Positions 1-13,049 of a DNA stretch of 64,000 bases are shown piece after piece. Position 1 is the stretch's first letter. Each line of letters opens with the position of its first letter. The notes beneath the pieces are model-generated. The model was not told the origin of the DNA. It was given only the letters and a program-made list of their open reading frames with translations, and searched no databases. The translations under genes were made by a program, and so were the position numbers. Origin of the DNA: Montifringilla adamsi (lineage: Eukaryota; Chordata; Aves; Passeriformes; Passeridae); NCBI GenBank assembly GCA_017590115.1, contig JAGGNK010006448.1, forward strand, positions 8,294,099-8,358,098. The letters run 5' to 3'.

Positions 1-927
1 TTAATTTTATTAAATGAAAACACACTATTTATTAAGAAAAGATAATTCTGACAACGGTTTGTAAAAGAGATTACTCAACAAGAATACACAACAAAATTAA
101 CACTCTTAACTATCTGGTTTTTTACTATTCTTAGCCACAAATCTGCTTTAGGTAAATTTCCAACAAATCCCTAAAGTTTGATTTTAAATTTAGCAACACA
201 TCATAGTTTAAATACTTCCATAACATTTTAGCTCAGAATAAAGAACATATTTATATGATATTATTGAAAAATAAAGTTTATTATGTAAGATAATTCAAAA
301 CATTAAAAGTTTAAGTTTTCCAAAATGTTCAACAAGCACATGAATTTTCAATGCATGTAACCTTTAAAAATAAAAATGTTGTGATTTTTTTTATATTTAA
401 ATTTTAATCAACTTCTTAAACAATCCCCATCTGACTTCAAAACCATAATTACCTTTAGATAACATTTGAAATATTTTTATCAAGTGTTTGCTAAGGTGAT
501 ACTTCAGCTTTTAAGTATATATAGTATTTAATCTTTAATAAATTACTGGGAATATATTTACTATTACAGTGAAACACTCTAAAAGACATTAATGTTTTTA
601 ATAGACAATCACTATTCAGCATTTTCTGAAAATCAACATTATTCTTCTTTTAACCAAATTAATTTTGTTGATTAGGTAAAATTGGGTATTTGTTAGTAAT
701 GATTCTAATGTGTTCTTTCCTTTTTTACTTAGATGCTTAAAAAACCATAAGTGGAATTTGACTGACTTCATGCAGATATCAAAATAGGATCTATGAATTA
801 TAGCCAGAAAGGTATCTCTTTCCTTCCTTATTATAAAGTGACATGACATGACAACTTTACCTACAGAGATTCAGTTTAAGGTGGATGGACTTAATTTTCT
901 AATCTGCTACAAAATGGTCCTCATATT
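1..927. other. AT-rich intergenic DNA, no gene seen
   Basis: Strongly AT-rich unique-looking sequence with many short A and T runs. The only open frame above 60 codons is a minus-strand frame near 616-849 with no recognisable domain, signal peptide or family similarity. It is compatible with chance. Confidence 0.7.
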
Positions 928-1306
928 ATATCATCAAAAGAATCCCTAAAGATCATCTAGTCCAACCTCCTTGCCACAAGCAGGGACATCTTTCACTAGA
1001 CCACGTTGTTCAAAGACCCATCCAACCTAATCTTGAGCACTTTCAATGATGTGAACATGGTAACATCCTGAGCAACCTGTTCCACAGTTTCACTGCCCTC
1101 ATTGTAAAAAATGTCTTCACTATTTGCAATCTAAATTTATCCTTTTTCAGCTTAAAAACATTGTCCCTCGTCCAGTTACTGCAGATCATGATAAAAGTCT
1201 GTCTTATAAGTGACTTTTGAGTGTTGAAAAACAGCAATAAAATTTCCCCATAGCCTTATGTTCTCCAGGCTGAACAACCTCAACTCTCTCAGCCGGTCTG
1301 GAGCAT
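928..1306 (-). mobile_element. CR1 LINE 3' fragment, minus strand
   Basis: Reading the plus strand gives the reverse complement of the CR1 3' end. The order is the 'gatcatctagtccaacc' block, the 'cctgttccacagtttcactgccctc' type block, the 'aaaaaatgtcttc' block and the 'ttctccaggctgaacaacc' block. This order is typical of a 5'-truncated CR1. The terminal octamers are degraded, so the copy is old. The minus-strand open frame at 1043-1237 falls inside the element and is not a gene. Confidence 0.88.
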
Positions 1307-1899
1307 TGTCATGTGCTATCTGCTATTCCAATACAAAATGAGCAGTTAAACACAATCCAGAATAATGCTGGATTCAGACTTTGCATGATATGGATTAAAA
1401 GCAAGATGATAAGACATCAGGCTTTCTTGCTTACTTTCCCCAAAGTCCATATCTATTTGATCTTCATGCTTTGTTCTGGCAAAACCAGGGATTGCTACAC
1501 CCTTTTTTAAAAACAACTTCTGTAACTTCAGAAGAATTTCAAATTTCTGAGTTGCTGCATCTCATAATATATGTGTATAAAGGCAACATTAAAAGTCTCA
1601 AAAGTATCATTCAATAGCTGTTAGCACATAGATTTTGGTAAAATGAAAAGACAGAGCACTGAAGCAAGCCCAGTTCTTCAATGAAGACAGATTTTCCCTC
1701 CATTTCCTGAAAAGAAAATTTTGCAAGATTTCTGGAAGAAGAAACCCAAACCAATAGAGAATTTTTGATAAAGACAAGTTGACGTAAATCAAGAATCATC
1801 ATTTTTAAATAACACACATAATTCTTTTAAGCTGTGATCACATGAGGACTGATTTATCTATATTGCACGAGAGAACTGAGACAGACATGAACTGTACTG
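1307..1899. other. Intergenic, no gene seen
   Basis: AT-rich sequence with two overlapping short minus-strand frames (1607-1817) that show no recognisable protein family. I see no clear repeat family here. Confidence 0.6.
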
Positions 1900-2110
1900 T
1901 TCAGAACTGCTTGTCGTGAAAAAGGATTATTCAGCCCTCTAAGGCTGGCTGCTCACCATACAATGAAAGTTGCGCTGATGTGAAGGCAGCTCTGATGAGG
2001 CCTCTCATATCCATTCATGCAGCTCTCTTTCATTTTGCTGCTGATTAACTGCAGACACTTTACAGAATTTGTCTTAAAACTGTTAAATTCATCAAAGCCC
2101 AGTAATGTAT
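1900..2110. promoter_or_regulatory. Candidate conserved non-coding element
   Basis: This stretch is more balanced in base composition than its surroundings, free of low-complexity runs and not recognisable as a repeat. It contains an E-box-like CAGCTG-type core neighbourhood and a 'gctgattaactgcag' motif. Composition and texture resemble vertebrate conserved non-coding elements. That is inference only; no alignment was possible. Confidence 0.22.
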
Positions 2111-3277
2111 TTCAATGTATTTTCAGTTACTAATTCTTTTTGATCAAGACAATGAAACAACTGCAACTTTTGTAACTTGTCTAAGCCCTGTGCAAAACCT
2201 TATTTTTTATTATCGATTGTTCATCATTTCACTGATGTCTCCTCTGTTGCATTTCCAGAATATTTTCCACAGAAGTTAAAATACTAGGAAAATAGAATCA
2301 GGATATATAGAATATATCTCTGTTGTGAGATGTTATTTTTTTCACTCCACCCAGAACTTTCAGAAAGACATTACAAAAGTTTTTTGAATAGCCATTTTCT
2401 TACGAAAAAAGTAACCTTGTCAAAACACTAAAAGTGCCAGAAGAAATTTAATGACAAAGACTTAATACTGTCAGCCCACAAAATTTATTCCAGAGGCAAG
2501 GCTAACATTATTTTCAATAAAAAATTAGTAAATTGATTAAATGCCTTTGACATTTTATCCATACTGTGAATATTATTTGATGTGTGAACATATGCTATAG
2601 AAAGAGATATCAAAGCAGAAAAAAAGACTGAGAAAAAATAAGATGTAGGTTCTCATACCATTAATTCTCTCCAGTACAAAATTGATTATTGATTATAGTT
2701 TTAATTGAGTTTAGGACATTTTACTGTATTTATGGGAAAATACCTAGATTAGTTATGAGTATATAGGTAGACATATATAAAAAAAACCCTGATATCAAAT
2801 AAATTTGAAAGATTTTTCTCTTTTTATCTTTCCTCCTCTTTTTTTATGAAAATTCAAAAGAAAAAAAAAACCTGCTTATTTTGCAGAGACACTGGTATTC
2901 ACTAGAAGGAAAGTTTCAGGTTCTTTGAGCACAGGACAGCAACTCTGTTGTCTAAACATGGGAATCTACATTATTTACATATACAACTCTGGCATGGAAG
3001 GGTAAGATGTAAAGGAGCCACACAGAAGAAAAAAAATTTCAAGAATTAGAGCCACAGCATCTGAAAAAGCCTTGGATTTCCATTTTCAAGAATTTCCTTA
3101 CACCCTGATGGTTATATTTCCAGTTGATGTGCTTAGAGTAGAGTAGAGTGTTAAAAGTACAATTATTTCTATCTCAGACCTTGTTTTGGTTCAACATGTA
3201 AAGTGATGTATTGTATAAGCAAATACACAAACATGCAATTATTTTTCTACTCAGTTGAGTGTTTTGTTTCAAACAGA
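2111..3277. other. Intergenic, no gene seen
   Basis: AT-rich unique-looking DNA with short A runs (for example near 2860). No repeat family or exon is recognisable. Confidence 0.6.
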
Positions 3278-3770
3278 ATTACAGAATCATTTAGGTTGGA
3301 AAAGATCTCCAAGAACTTTTGACTGATCACAACCTTGTTAACTAGACGATAGCACTAAGTGCCACAGTAATTTTTTTCCACAGGCAGTGACTCCACCTGA
3401 GCAGTCCATCCCATGCTTAACAACCCTTTCCTTGAAGAAATTCCACCTGATGTCCAATATGAACCTCCTCTGGTGCAGCTCAAGTCTACATTCTCTTTCC
3501 TTGTCATTGCTTGCCCGGGAGAAAAGACCAACTCCCATCTGGGTACATCCTCCTTCCAAGTACTTGTAGAGAGTGATAAGGTGCCCCCTGAGCCTCCTTT
3601 TCTCTGGACTAAGCAACCCCAGCCTCCTCAGCCCTTCTCACAGGATTTACTTTCTAGTTCATTCATCAGCTTTGTTGCTCTTCTGTGAACACTCTCTTGC
3701 ATCTCAATGTCTTCCTTGAAGTGAGGGACCTGGAACTAGGCACAGGACTCAAGCTGCATCTTCACCAGGA
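3278..3770 (-). mobile_element. CR1 LINE 3' fragment, minus strand
   Basis: It begins with the complement of the CR1 3' tail ('acagaatcatttaggttgg' at about 3281) and runs through the standard 3' UTR blocks. These include 'cactaagtgccac', 'tccatcccatgcttaacaac', 'tgataaggtgccccctgagcc' and 'caatgtcttccttgaagtgagg'. The open frames on both strands between 3338 and 3688 are reading frames across this element. The element is truncated at its 5' end near 3770. Confidence 0.93.
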
Positions 3771-4745
3771 TGAGTTTTTCCCAGGTACATGGCTAAACAG
3801 GTAGTGTTCTCTGAATATCTTCATGGGAATATAGATGGACACATTCACTTTGAAATAAAACCTCCACATTTTAAGGGAAAATTTTAAGGAAAACAAGCAG
3901 TTTTTATTGGTGTTTATGACCTAATAAATTGGACAGCAAGTAAGGAAAAAAAAACTTTGTTTGTTTTATGCCGGGTTTAGCTCATCTAAAATTAGATGGT
4001 GGAAGAAAAAGATTTTTGTCCACCACAGTAGATGAGACAACCTAATTAATATAAGTACAATATACTCATGGATTTACCTCTGAGTAATTTTTGCTGAAAC
4101 ACATTCAACAAGAGTCAAGGCTAATGTTCACAGTTCCAAATAAAGAGCATTGTCGTACTTACATCAGCATATTGATGACAAACTTAGGATATAGTGTACA
4201 GAAAGTAATTTCATGCTTCACTTTCTACTTATTTTCATGTTTAGATAAGCGATTAATGTCCTTCCAGCTGTTTCTGGATGTTGTAGTTCCTGGGAGTAGT
4301 ACTGCACATACCCAAACAAAATTAATTAAATGCTGCATAACACTGTACTTGTTGGAACAGGATTCTTAAAACAAATGCAACCAGCCATAATATTTAAATG
4401 CAAAGGTTTATCTGTCTCAGTCTATAGATGTAGGGAATGGGGGAAATCTACAGAAAAATATGAGAATCATGTATAAGGATATTTCTCTAGAAAAATCCTT
4501 GGAAACTGCATGAAAAACAAAGGTTTCGTCAGTTAAAGCATTTGTCTTTGAAGTTAAATACAATATATAGTAAAGTGGAGAGAGACACAGTTTGCAAGAA
4601 GATGCTCTGCATTATGGTAGCTGAGTTTGGTTGACAATTGACTTCTGCCATAGAGTACCAGTTTACCACACTCTTTAAGCAGACACAAAGGTGCCTTAAG
4701 TAGGTGCTATGTCATATTGACCCCTGAGTTTCACCACTCAGCACT
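3771..4745. other. Intergenic, no gene seen
   Basis: AT-rich sequence. The plus-strand frame of 92 codons at 4091-4369 has no recognisable domain and AT-driven composition, so I do not call it a gene. Confidence 0.6.
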
Positions 4746-4935
4746 GCTCTCTGCTTGCCCATTGACCTGTTCATCATAGCTGTTTGAGTGCAACCATCCA
4801 GCCAACTGCTTTGTGTGGTACATCCACCACGTCTGCATCTCTCCAGTTTAGAGACAAGGATGTCATGTGGGACAGTGTCAAATGCTTTATATGTTCAGGT
4901 AGATGACATCAATTACTCTTCCTTCAACCACATAA
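4746..4935 (-). mobile_element. CR1 LINE internal fragment, minus strand
   Basis: Contains the CR1 block reading 'ttagagacaaggatgtcatg', followed by 'gggacagtgtcaaatgcttt' and 'caggtagatgacatcaatta'. I recognise this from the region upstream of the common CR1 3' end. Neither the 3' tail nor the far 5' portion is present, so this is an isolated internal piece. Confidence 0.8.
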
Positions 4936-6370
4936 CATGTTACATGCATCAAATAAAGGTTTTTTTCTGGTTTAAACTTCATTCCCTATAGTTATTACGA
5001 ATCTGGAATTTTGTTGGCTATGGCAGTGGAAACAAAATAAGATTACTCCAGTATTTCTCACTAGCTTCTAGAGACACTCTTAAAACCTCATGTTTTAATG
5101 AAGTATTAAGCATATCCTATAAATTCCTAACAATACTGAGTAATGGTATTTTAGCACATCTTAATGTATAAGCACTTTTTTCACCCCACATTTCAATAAG
5201 GGATAGGAGTTTTGTTTTAATTTAATGGTGTGTCATTAATTGAAAAATGGAAGTTTAAAAAAATGTGAGACTTCAAGAACATTTTCAGCTAATGGCTTTG
5301 AAACATCTTCCACCTTTAATTAAATAAAATACTTTTTCACCATGTGTCTTCCAGATAAAAGTCCCTTTACATATAGAGGTCTGTTCTCATGGTGTCTGAC
5401 AACACTGAAGAGGCAGAAATGTCTAAGCATTAAGACATAACCTCCATAATCTAGAAACCTTGGGGTTTATGTGATGCTTGGGGAACTCACAGAACAAATG
5501 GCGTCTGTTGAGAGAACATATGCTGTTATTGATTATCAAGGTTAACTATCATCAGTGGCAGAAATAACAAATCTTTAGACATTCATAGCAAGATTTGCTG
5601 CTATCTTCAAGGAAAACTAAGTTATATTGTGTTTCCTAAGAGAAATCTGTAAAACTTTGAGTGTGAAAGTATACAACTTTCAAAGAAAAGCCAAAACACT
5701 GAGAATAATAAATTACACAACTTCAAGATTATTGGTATCAGTCATCATAATGTAGAAGAGGAAGGTATAGAATGGAGCTTATGCATTGTTTTCCAGGCTT
5801 CATTTGTGTATTTTTTTAAAGAAAAACATTTTAGCTTTAAAGGACTTTCTTCTCTGTTGGTAGGCTATATATTTGGGAGCGCAGCTTAATGAGAATTATA
5901 GAGAATTACATCCAAAATGGTATAAGCCATATCCCGATTTTCTACTATCTCCATGCACCCCAAACCTGAGAATTCATGAATTCCAGTACAACATCATTAA
6001 CCTCCTTCATCTATTCATGCTTACATACAGACTACCACTGATCAGTTATTAACTTGGATCCTTAACAGGAAAACACTGTAGTGCTGTGTAGCCGCCAGTC
6101 TTGTAAAACTTGAAGGAAGATAGATTGATGCTAGCTGTTCAAACTTCCTTGTCTGCATTTTTGTTGATTGTGTTCTGATTAGTGCTATTTATTCTCTCTT
6201 TAAAAACACATTTCACAAAGTTGAGGCTATGATATTACATACAAATTGTCAGTAATAATTGCATTCTAGAACTTTACTTTGCATAAATATGGAATAACTA
6301 TGATTGAGAGAGACAACTCCCCAGACAGAGTAATGTCACATTATCTGAGATTGCTTAGAGCTGTGACGAT
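4936..6370. other. Intergenic, no gene seen
   Basis: AT-rich unique-looking DNA; nothing recognisable on either strand. Confidence 0.6.
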
Positions 6371-6995
6371 CTTTCAAGTAAAGGAGACTTCACAGACTCT
6401 CTGAGCAGCCTGTTTCACTTTTTCACAACTGCCACTATCATTTTTGCCTGTTTGTTCATTTTTATATCCATTTTAAATTGTTCTTTCTGCAACTTGTTTC
6501 CTGTGGCTTATCACCCTTTCACTGTGCACCTCTCAGAAGAGTTTGATTTTTTTTCTCTATTACCACTCAACGACATCTAAAGAAAAGCAAGTGCCTTTTC
6601 TGAGGTCAGGGCATGGGAAGTACGTGCCTTCTTCAGGATGAATAAACCTGGAGATCTTGATCACCCCACTCAAACTTCAGTGATCTTTGTGGCCACTTAT
6701 TAAACTTTTTCAGTTTGCAAATGCTTTCCTCATATCTATGTGCTTCTGAGTGTGCCAGTACCAGGCACTGCTGCAGGTGCAGTCTTATGAGTGGTGAATA
6801 GTGAAGAGTAATTACTTCCTTGCACCCAGCGGCTACTCCTAACTAGGTGCTGTGCTCTCCCTGATGGAGCCCACTTTGGACCTGGCCTTCCCCACAAGGG
6901 TGTGCTGCTGACTCTCATTCAACTTGGTTTCCATCAGGACTCCCATCTCTATTTCTACAAATGTTCTTTCAAGTATTGCTGGGTAATCTCCATTT
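6371..6995 (-). mobile_element. Old, diverged CR1 LINE fragment, minus strand
   Basis: Diverged but ordered CR1 blocks are present on the minus strand. They include 'gagcagcctgtttcac', a 'gcaacttgtttcctgtggcttatcac' type block, 'gtgaatagtgaagagtaatt' and the 'ttggacctggccttccccac' region, and they end near 'caggactcccatctctattt'. Several indels and substitutions mark an old insertion. The minus-strand frame at 6736-6918 is inside it. Confidence 0.72.
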
Positions 6996-9689
6996 CACTG
7001 CTATTGTGAAAGATATCAAGGCTGATTTTGTCTGTTCATAAACTAAGTGGAAGCTAGCTGTAATTTACAAAAATTTTAAGGGAAATGGGTTTATCCTGGA
7101 TGAAGAAAGGAATTAATATTTTTGTGAAGAGACAAAATGGCATTTCATCCGGATCAAATTGTCCTATTTGAGTATAAAGAAAGCTTGATTTCTTTTTGTT
7201 CTATGAAACTACTTGGAGCAATTAATAGATATGGAGAAAGAACATGAGACAAGTAGAAAACTGACGTATTGGAGGAGGATCCAGAGAAACAATATTATAA
7301 ACTAAAGAGATAAAGATAATAGATAAGGCATAAAATCATAAACAGTTAAAAGACATTGAACTAGAATAAAAACCTCAGAGTTAAGTCTGAAAGCAGAATA
7401 CAGTAAATAGACAAAACATAAATCCAATATAAAGGAGCAAACAATAAGCAAAGTATGCAAAGTAACCGAAGAATATGGGAGCGGAAATGAGCCTCAGGCC
7501 TTGTGTGATGGGATAAAGCAGATGACTGGAAGACCGAACTGAAGATGTTGGCAGTGAGAGACAAGTGTTGACAAATAACTGTGGATAAGAAATGAAAGAG
7601 TGATGGAAAGAAGATTTTGAAAAGCCATACAATATGCACTTTCAGGACCTGGAATAAGCCTGGAGATCATTCTCTCTGGAGAGGCATACCTCAAATAAAT
7701 GAAGAAAAACAAATCTCACAATTCTTGCAAGAAAAAGTAAAAATATCAGTACAAAGATTGACAAGTATGAATGCAGAAAGGGGAAATAATGTGGACTAAT
7801 AAATGTAAGACTTCCACAATCTTGCAAGAAAATACGATAAATACAAAAATTACATCATCCAGAATATATTTAACATCAATTTCAGAAAAGAGCAAGCATG
7901 AGCAAATGATAAAATTCATATACAAGGAGGGTGAGAAGAACAAGTGAAAAACATATTGAGCATTAACTTATTCATTCTACTGGCATTTACAAGAGTGCTG
8001 AAGATATGAATGATAAAGTATGTCAGCCACTTTTCCAGAGGAATGAATAATGTGGATCAGATTCTCGTGATAATAGATATTCTGGAAAATATCACTGTTA
8101 GATAACACACTATAGTAACTCCACAGGACTCAAACAGACTTTAGATTACATTTCAAATAATAGAATATAGAACTTAAGAATTAATGGCATTTTCAAGCAG
8201 ATAACCTTCTTCACACGATATGTCTTTAGAGAATTAGTAACAGCAATAAGAGCAGATGAGAAACTGACTGGACTGTTAGACACTAACAGGGAAGACAATA
8301 AAAGATGTTATAAGATGTGTTCATTTTAGTGATTAAAAGTAGAAAAAGATTATGTACTGGAAGCCAGAATAGGAAAATTGATTTTATGTGAGAAGTAGGT
8401 GAGACAACCAAAAAGGAAACCTTATATGAACAAATGATCATAGAATCATGGTCCTGATCAAAAACTATTTACACAGAATTGCAAGACAGAGTCATTAGTG
8501 CCTTGAAAAAATTATTTGAAATCAAGTGCTGAATTAAAAAGAGTTGAACCAATGCTAAAAGTCAGATTTGTTGAAGTACTCAGGAGGCAGTCCTTTTTTA
8601 TTCTTCTTTGAAATCAAGCATCAGTAAAAAGTCAGACAAGTCTGAATTGAGCAAGTTTCCTAAAGATGAAAAAAATTCCTTTAAACTTGCAACATTTAAT
8701 CCTACAAAGAAACTTTCCATCAATCATAGCAACATCAAAACTGCAAGAATAAATTTCACTTTTGGCATTTGAAGTTATTTAGATATAAAATCCTCACTTC
8801 CTGTATGGTTAATGCAAGCTTGTTTAAATACATGTTTTTTATACTTTTAAGGATTTCTACAATAATAAACTCAACAAAATTTGACAAAAAAAATCATGCC
8901 ATAAAGACAAAGAGGAAAAATATGTTTAAACAGTTTAACCCTCAAAACAAAATGCGCATTCTTTCAGGGCTGAAAGAAATTGAAATTCTAACTTAAGATG
9001 GAAAATTTATTATTTAAACATATTCGTTCACCACTAAAACTTTTATGTATTCAGTATTGTTTCTTTTCTAATTTTCCATCTATTCTGAAAAATATCAAGA
9101 CCAGGACTAAAGAGATAGTGGTCTTACACAGACTTCACAAGAAAGAGATCATAAAAGTTGGTTTTGTATTGCTTCCTTCTCTGTTGCTTCTGCCATTTTG
9201 TCAACTAGTATCATGCTTGTAGTATTTTAGCAGAATCAGATTATTTCTACAGTAATCAAATGCTTTTTGTCTATGCTGGTCCTCTAGAGTTCTGAGATGG
9301 CCCCTTTCTCCAAGTATTACCTAGGGCTCCATCAGAAATCCTCTGTGTGTGTAAAAAAACAAACTGGCTAGTTCAGGTCAAAGTAAAATGTTTTACATCA
9401 CAGAAAAAGATATTTTGCACATTTATCTTTTCTTTCCTAATATTTTTCCTCCATTAAAGATGGAATTGTTTTTTAAATAGGCCAAAACCTAAAAATACCC
9501 TGAATTCTTGAGGATGAGTCAGACTTTTTTCCCTCTGTACCTCTTTGGTCTATTACTAACTCTGACTGTTGTGGCATTCATAGTAATCCCATCCTTAAGA
9601 ACATACTCTACAGTTTTGAGGTACACCTAAGTTCATTCTTTTTCATACTGCCATGACTGTAACAAAACTTACCCTTTTACCTCTGTTGA
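6996..9689. other. Intergenic, with a purine-rich stretch
   Basis: No gene recognised. Roughly 7,230-8,420 is conspicuously rich in A and G on the plus strand and poor in T, which creates long hydrophobic-looking chance frames on the minus strand (7361-7943). No retroviral or LINE domain could be read in it. The plus-strand frames at 8769-8996 and 8998-9222 are also unrecognised. Confidence 0.55.
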
Positions 9690-10659
9690 CGAAGGTCTGT
9701 CACCTCAGCAGGAAAAGGGAAGAAAATATGGCGAAAACACTTGTGAATCAAAATCAATTACCATCATAGGCAAAACAAATCTGACTTGATGGAAATTAAT
9801 TTATTGTCAATTAATAACAGAGTAAGATAATGAGAAATAAAACAAAACTGAAAACACCTTTCTCATCCCCCTTTTTCCCTCTCTCAATCGTATTGATAAA
9901 TTTTGAATGCCTTTGGTGGTGCAGGATGGATGAGGAATGTGGGTTGTAGTCACCTCATAGTACTTTGTCTCTGTCACTCCTACCTTCTCACTCTTTTCTA
10001 TGCTCTAGTGTGGGGCCCCTACCATGTGATTGAGTCCTTCACAAACTTCTTCCATGCGGGTCCTTTCCAAGGCTGCAGCTCTTCAAGAACTGCTCTGGGA
10101 TGGATTCCCCACAGACTATAGTTCTTGCAGGAAAACTTGATCCTGTGTGCACTCATCATACACCTCAGTTCCTGCCAGGAGCAGGCTTCAGCACAGGCTG
10201 TTCCTGCTATGTAGATTCTTAGGGCACATTCCCCTGCTCTGGTCTGGGGTCCTCCGTGGGTTGCAGGTAGATCTGTGCTCCACACTGGTCCTCTGTGGGC
10301 TGCAGGGGCACAGCAACTTCACCATGGTCTGCACCAGCAGCTGCAGGGGAATCTCTGCTCTAACAACTGGAGCACCTCCTCCCCCTCCCTCATTGCTGAC
10401 CTTGGTGTCTGCAGAGTTTCTGCCATATTTTCTCACTCCTTTCTCACACAGCTGCTGCACAGCAGGTTTTACCCTTTCTGAAATATGTTTTCACAAGAGG
10501 CTCCACCAGGATTGCTGATGGGTTTGGCTTTGACAAATTAAGGGTCCATCTTGAAATAAATTCTGTTAGACACAGGGGCAGCTCCCAGAGTCATTTAACA
10601 GAAGCCATGGCTTAAGCCTTCATCCTGCTAGTAAAACATCACTACATAAATCAAATGCA
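9690..10659 (-). mobile_element. ERV solo LTR, family I, minus strand
   Basis: The LTR sense strand is minus. In plus-strand order there is a degraded LTR 3' end, then 'attaccatcataggcaaaac' and a poly(A)-signal region ('gagaaataaaac'). Next come GC-richer blocks repeating 'tgggctgcag', the 'gaccttggtgtctgcagagt' block, a degraded TATA region near 10,480 and 'gacacaggggcagctcc'. It ends near 10,659 at a 'tgca' boundary. The order matches the copies at 14,272 and 42,169 and an avian LTR type I recognise but do not name. The frames between 9903 and 10518 on both strands are within the LTR. Confidence 0.78.
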
Positions 10660-12847
10660 GTAAGAAATTGAAATTCTTTATTTAATATGTACTGGATGTT
10701 TTCTAAAAGGATGTGGCTGGCTGGCAGAGAGGTCTCCTGCTTCCAAAATGCTGGCTGATGCAGTCTAGTTCAGACAGGACCTTTTATAAATACAAAACGA
10801 AACCAGAGTTTCTAGAGGGACAAGGAGCAAAGAGATACTAAAACTGGGATAAGAAGGAAGTCTACAGCATTAATGAAAATGGGAAGAAACAGTGCATAAA
10901 AAGATATATTGTCAGCCCTCAGATATAATAAGAAAAAGAGGTATTGGACTTCAGATCTTTTGGTTTTCCACAACTTTTTCTTCCCTGTTAAGCCCCCAGT
11001 TTCTTCTGCTGAGGTGCAACTTAATCAGGTAAATACTTTGATCAATGTACATAATGAAAAAGTAAAAGATACATGATTTCTGGCCCTTGACATTGTCACT
11101 CTGTTGTTGATGAGGGTCAGCAGCAAAGGACATCTCAGGGTCCGCTGCAGCAAAGGATATCTCTTATAGAGATGCCAGTAGTACACCAATCCACATTTTT
11201 AGGATGCTTGGGAAACCTCCCTTACCTCACTGGGGTTCTGGGGAGGGAAGGGAATAAAGAAAAATTTGTAATGTGCTGGGTAGCTTTTCCTATACCTACT
11301 TTAAGAATTCACTCAATCTCAGTGACAATGAAGAAAGAAAGGTGAGATTGGTATTACTTGCAGTGTCTTCCCCTCTGCCTTTTCTTTTTTCGATATTTCT
11401 CTTCAATTCAGACCAGAGCTATATTTCATTTAACTGCTTTTATCATACCAGACCTACACAGGAAACAGCCTGCAGTGAGCCTGGCCAGAATGATTTACTA
11501 TTACAACACTTCACCCTATAGGCTTAAAATGCACAAAAAGCGATTTTAGCAGCTCTCTGTGGGATGCAGGCAATACAGATTTCATGTTGTAACACAAGAG
11601 GAAGAGCAGATATAAATGTCTATACCAACGCTTTCTAAGCCATGGAATCTCTGGCTGAAGGAGGATTAACTTCTTGTCAGGCATTAAAATCTATAATAAG
11701 AAATGGAATAACTGAATGGAGTTGGTGGGTGGTTTTGTTCAATGCAGACGGGATCTAGAAGGTCTGCCAAGAATCCAAAAGCTTTAAAATGGGGAACAAA
11801 TTAAGGGCTGTGAGTACTTAACCAGTTAAAGATTAAGAGAACTGTGAGCTAAGAAGGCAGATTTATGAGTTTGAGAGTGGCCAATAAATATTGACAAAAC
11901 ATTATGATTAAGCCATTTCTATGTGTGATAAATGACACAGTTCTTTTCCTGAATAAAATTTCACTGGATTCTTAATTCATTGTCCAAATGGACTGAAAAA
12001 GATGTATATAAGACTGAACAAAAGTTTTCTTTTAACCGAGTACTTTTCATAAATGTTAATGAACAAATGTTTTACAGAATTGCTTCTGATGAAGTGCTTA
12101 TTGTGATTGGCTTAAGAATGACATTTTAGCTTCAGAGCAATATTCAAGGTTTCAAACTTCACCTACATTTCATCTAGGAGCTTTTTTTCTTAAGATAGAA
12201 CTATCACGAAACAAAAAGTTTGGGGTATTTTCCTTGAGGTTGCTCACTTCTTTCTTTTTAGTGAAGTCCAGTCTGAATGTCCAACCCTTGACAAATTATT
12301 TGGAGGTGAGGATTGATGCAAGAAGTCAAAAAAGATTGTGCCATTTGGTTTAATGAAACAAGTTTAAAAAGGAAAGCATTATGATTTAAAAGCTTTGATC
12401 TAATATATTGTTCATTTACATTGTATTTTTATGTCAAAAAAATAAACTTCCTGCAAGAAAGGCAACAGAATCCATAATCAGCTACTCACTTAGTGAGCAA
12501 ACACTACAAATGTATTTACTTTGTATGAAAAATCAATTGGGATAGTGCATTATTATCTTTAACATTGATTTGGAGAACAAGAGTGCACCTAGACACATTT
12601 ATTTATTTTTTCTCTCACCCAAAATGAAACAGTTGTTCTAAAATTAAATGATTGCACCATTAGGGTTTGTTTCTTCATTAGTTTACCTTATTTAGTAACA
12701 CACAGAAAAACCTGAGACAGTGAAAGTGCATTTTTTCATTACTGCATTTTCAAGCAAAATGCAGACTAGGAGTAGTAAATGTCTGCTGGTCCTAAGATTT
12801 CATCAATACTGGGAATAATCACAGCTGTTCTACTGATTTATTAGCTA
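10660..12847. other. Intergenic, possible unclassified repeat at 10.7-11.2 kb
   Basis: No gene recognised. An 18-bp motif 'gcagcaaaggacatctc' (about 11,119) recurs with one change about 27 bp later (about 11,146), suggesting a small tandem duplication in what may be an unclassified repeat. The rest is AT-rich, with short unsupported frames at 11273-11549. Confidence 0.5.
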
Positions 12848-12870
12848 ATGACAATATCAAATATTGTCAT
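12848..12870. repeat. Perfect 10-bp inverted repeat, 3-nt loop
   Basis: Arms 'atgacaatat' and 'atattgtcat' flank the loop 'caa'. It could form a small stem-loop. No function is implied. Confidence 0.85.
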
Positions 12871-13027
12871 AGGGCTGCAAAGAGATTTAGAATTTTAAAA
12901 TGCTAGGTAAGTGCTAAACTATAATGTGACCAATTATTTTTTTTTTTTTAACTGAGAGCAAAAATGTCTGTGCTTCTATTATTCTGTTGCTTGGTAGTAT
13001 TTTGCATCATTGTAAGGTTCTCTACTC

Positions 13028-13049
13028 AAAAAAAAAAAAAAAAAAAAAA
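13028..13049. repeat. A22 homopolymer
   Basis: Uninterrupted run of 22 A. No spliced coding sequence lies upstream, so there is no reason to call it the tail of a processed pseudogene. Confidence 0.95.

Noticed and set aside
8439..8456. 'atcatagaatcatgg', like the CR1 tail
   Set aside because: Only about 15 bases match and the following sequence is not CR1.
10147..10518. 123-codon plus-strand frame rich in Cys, Leu and Ser
   Set aside because: Antisense reading of a family I LTR.
13028..13049. A22 run as the tail of a processed pseudogene
   Set aside because: No recognisable coding sequence upstream and no target-site duplication seen.
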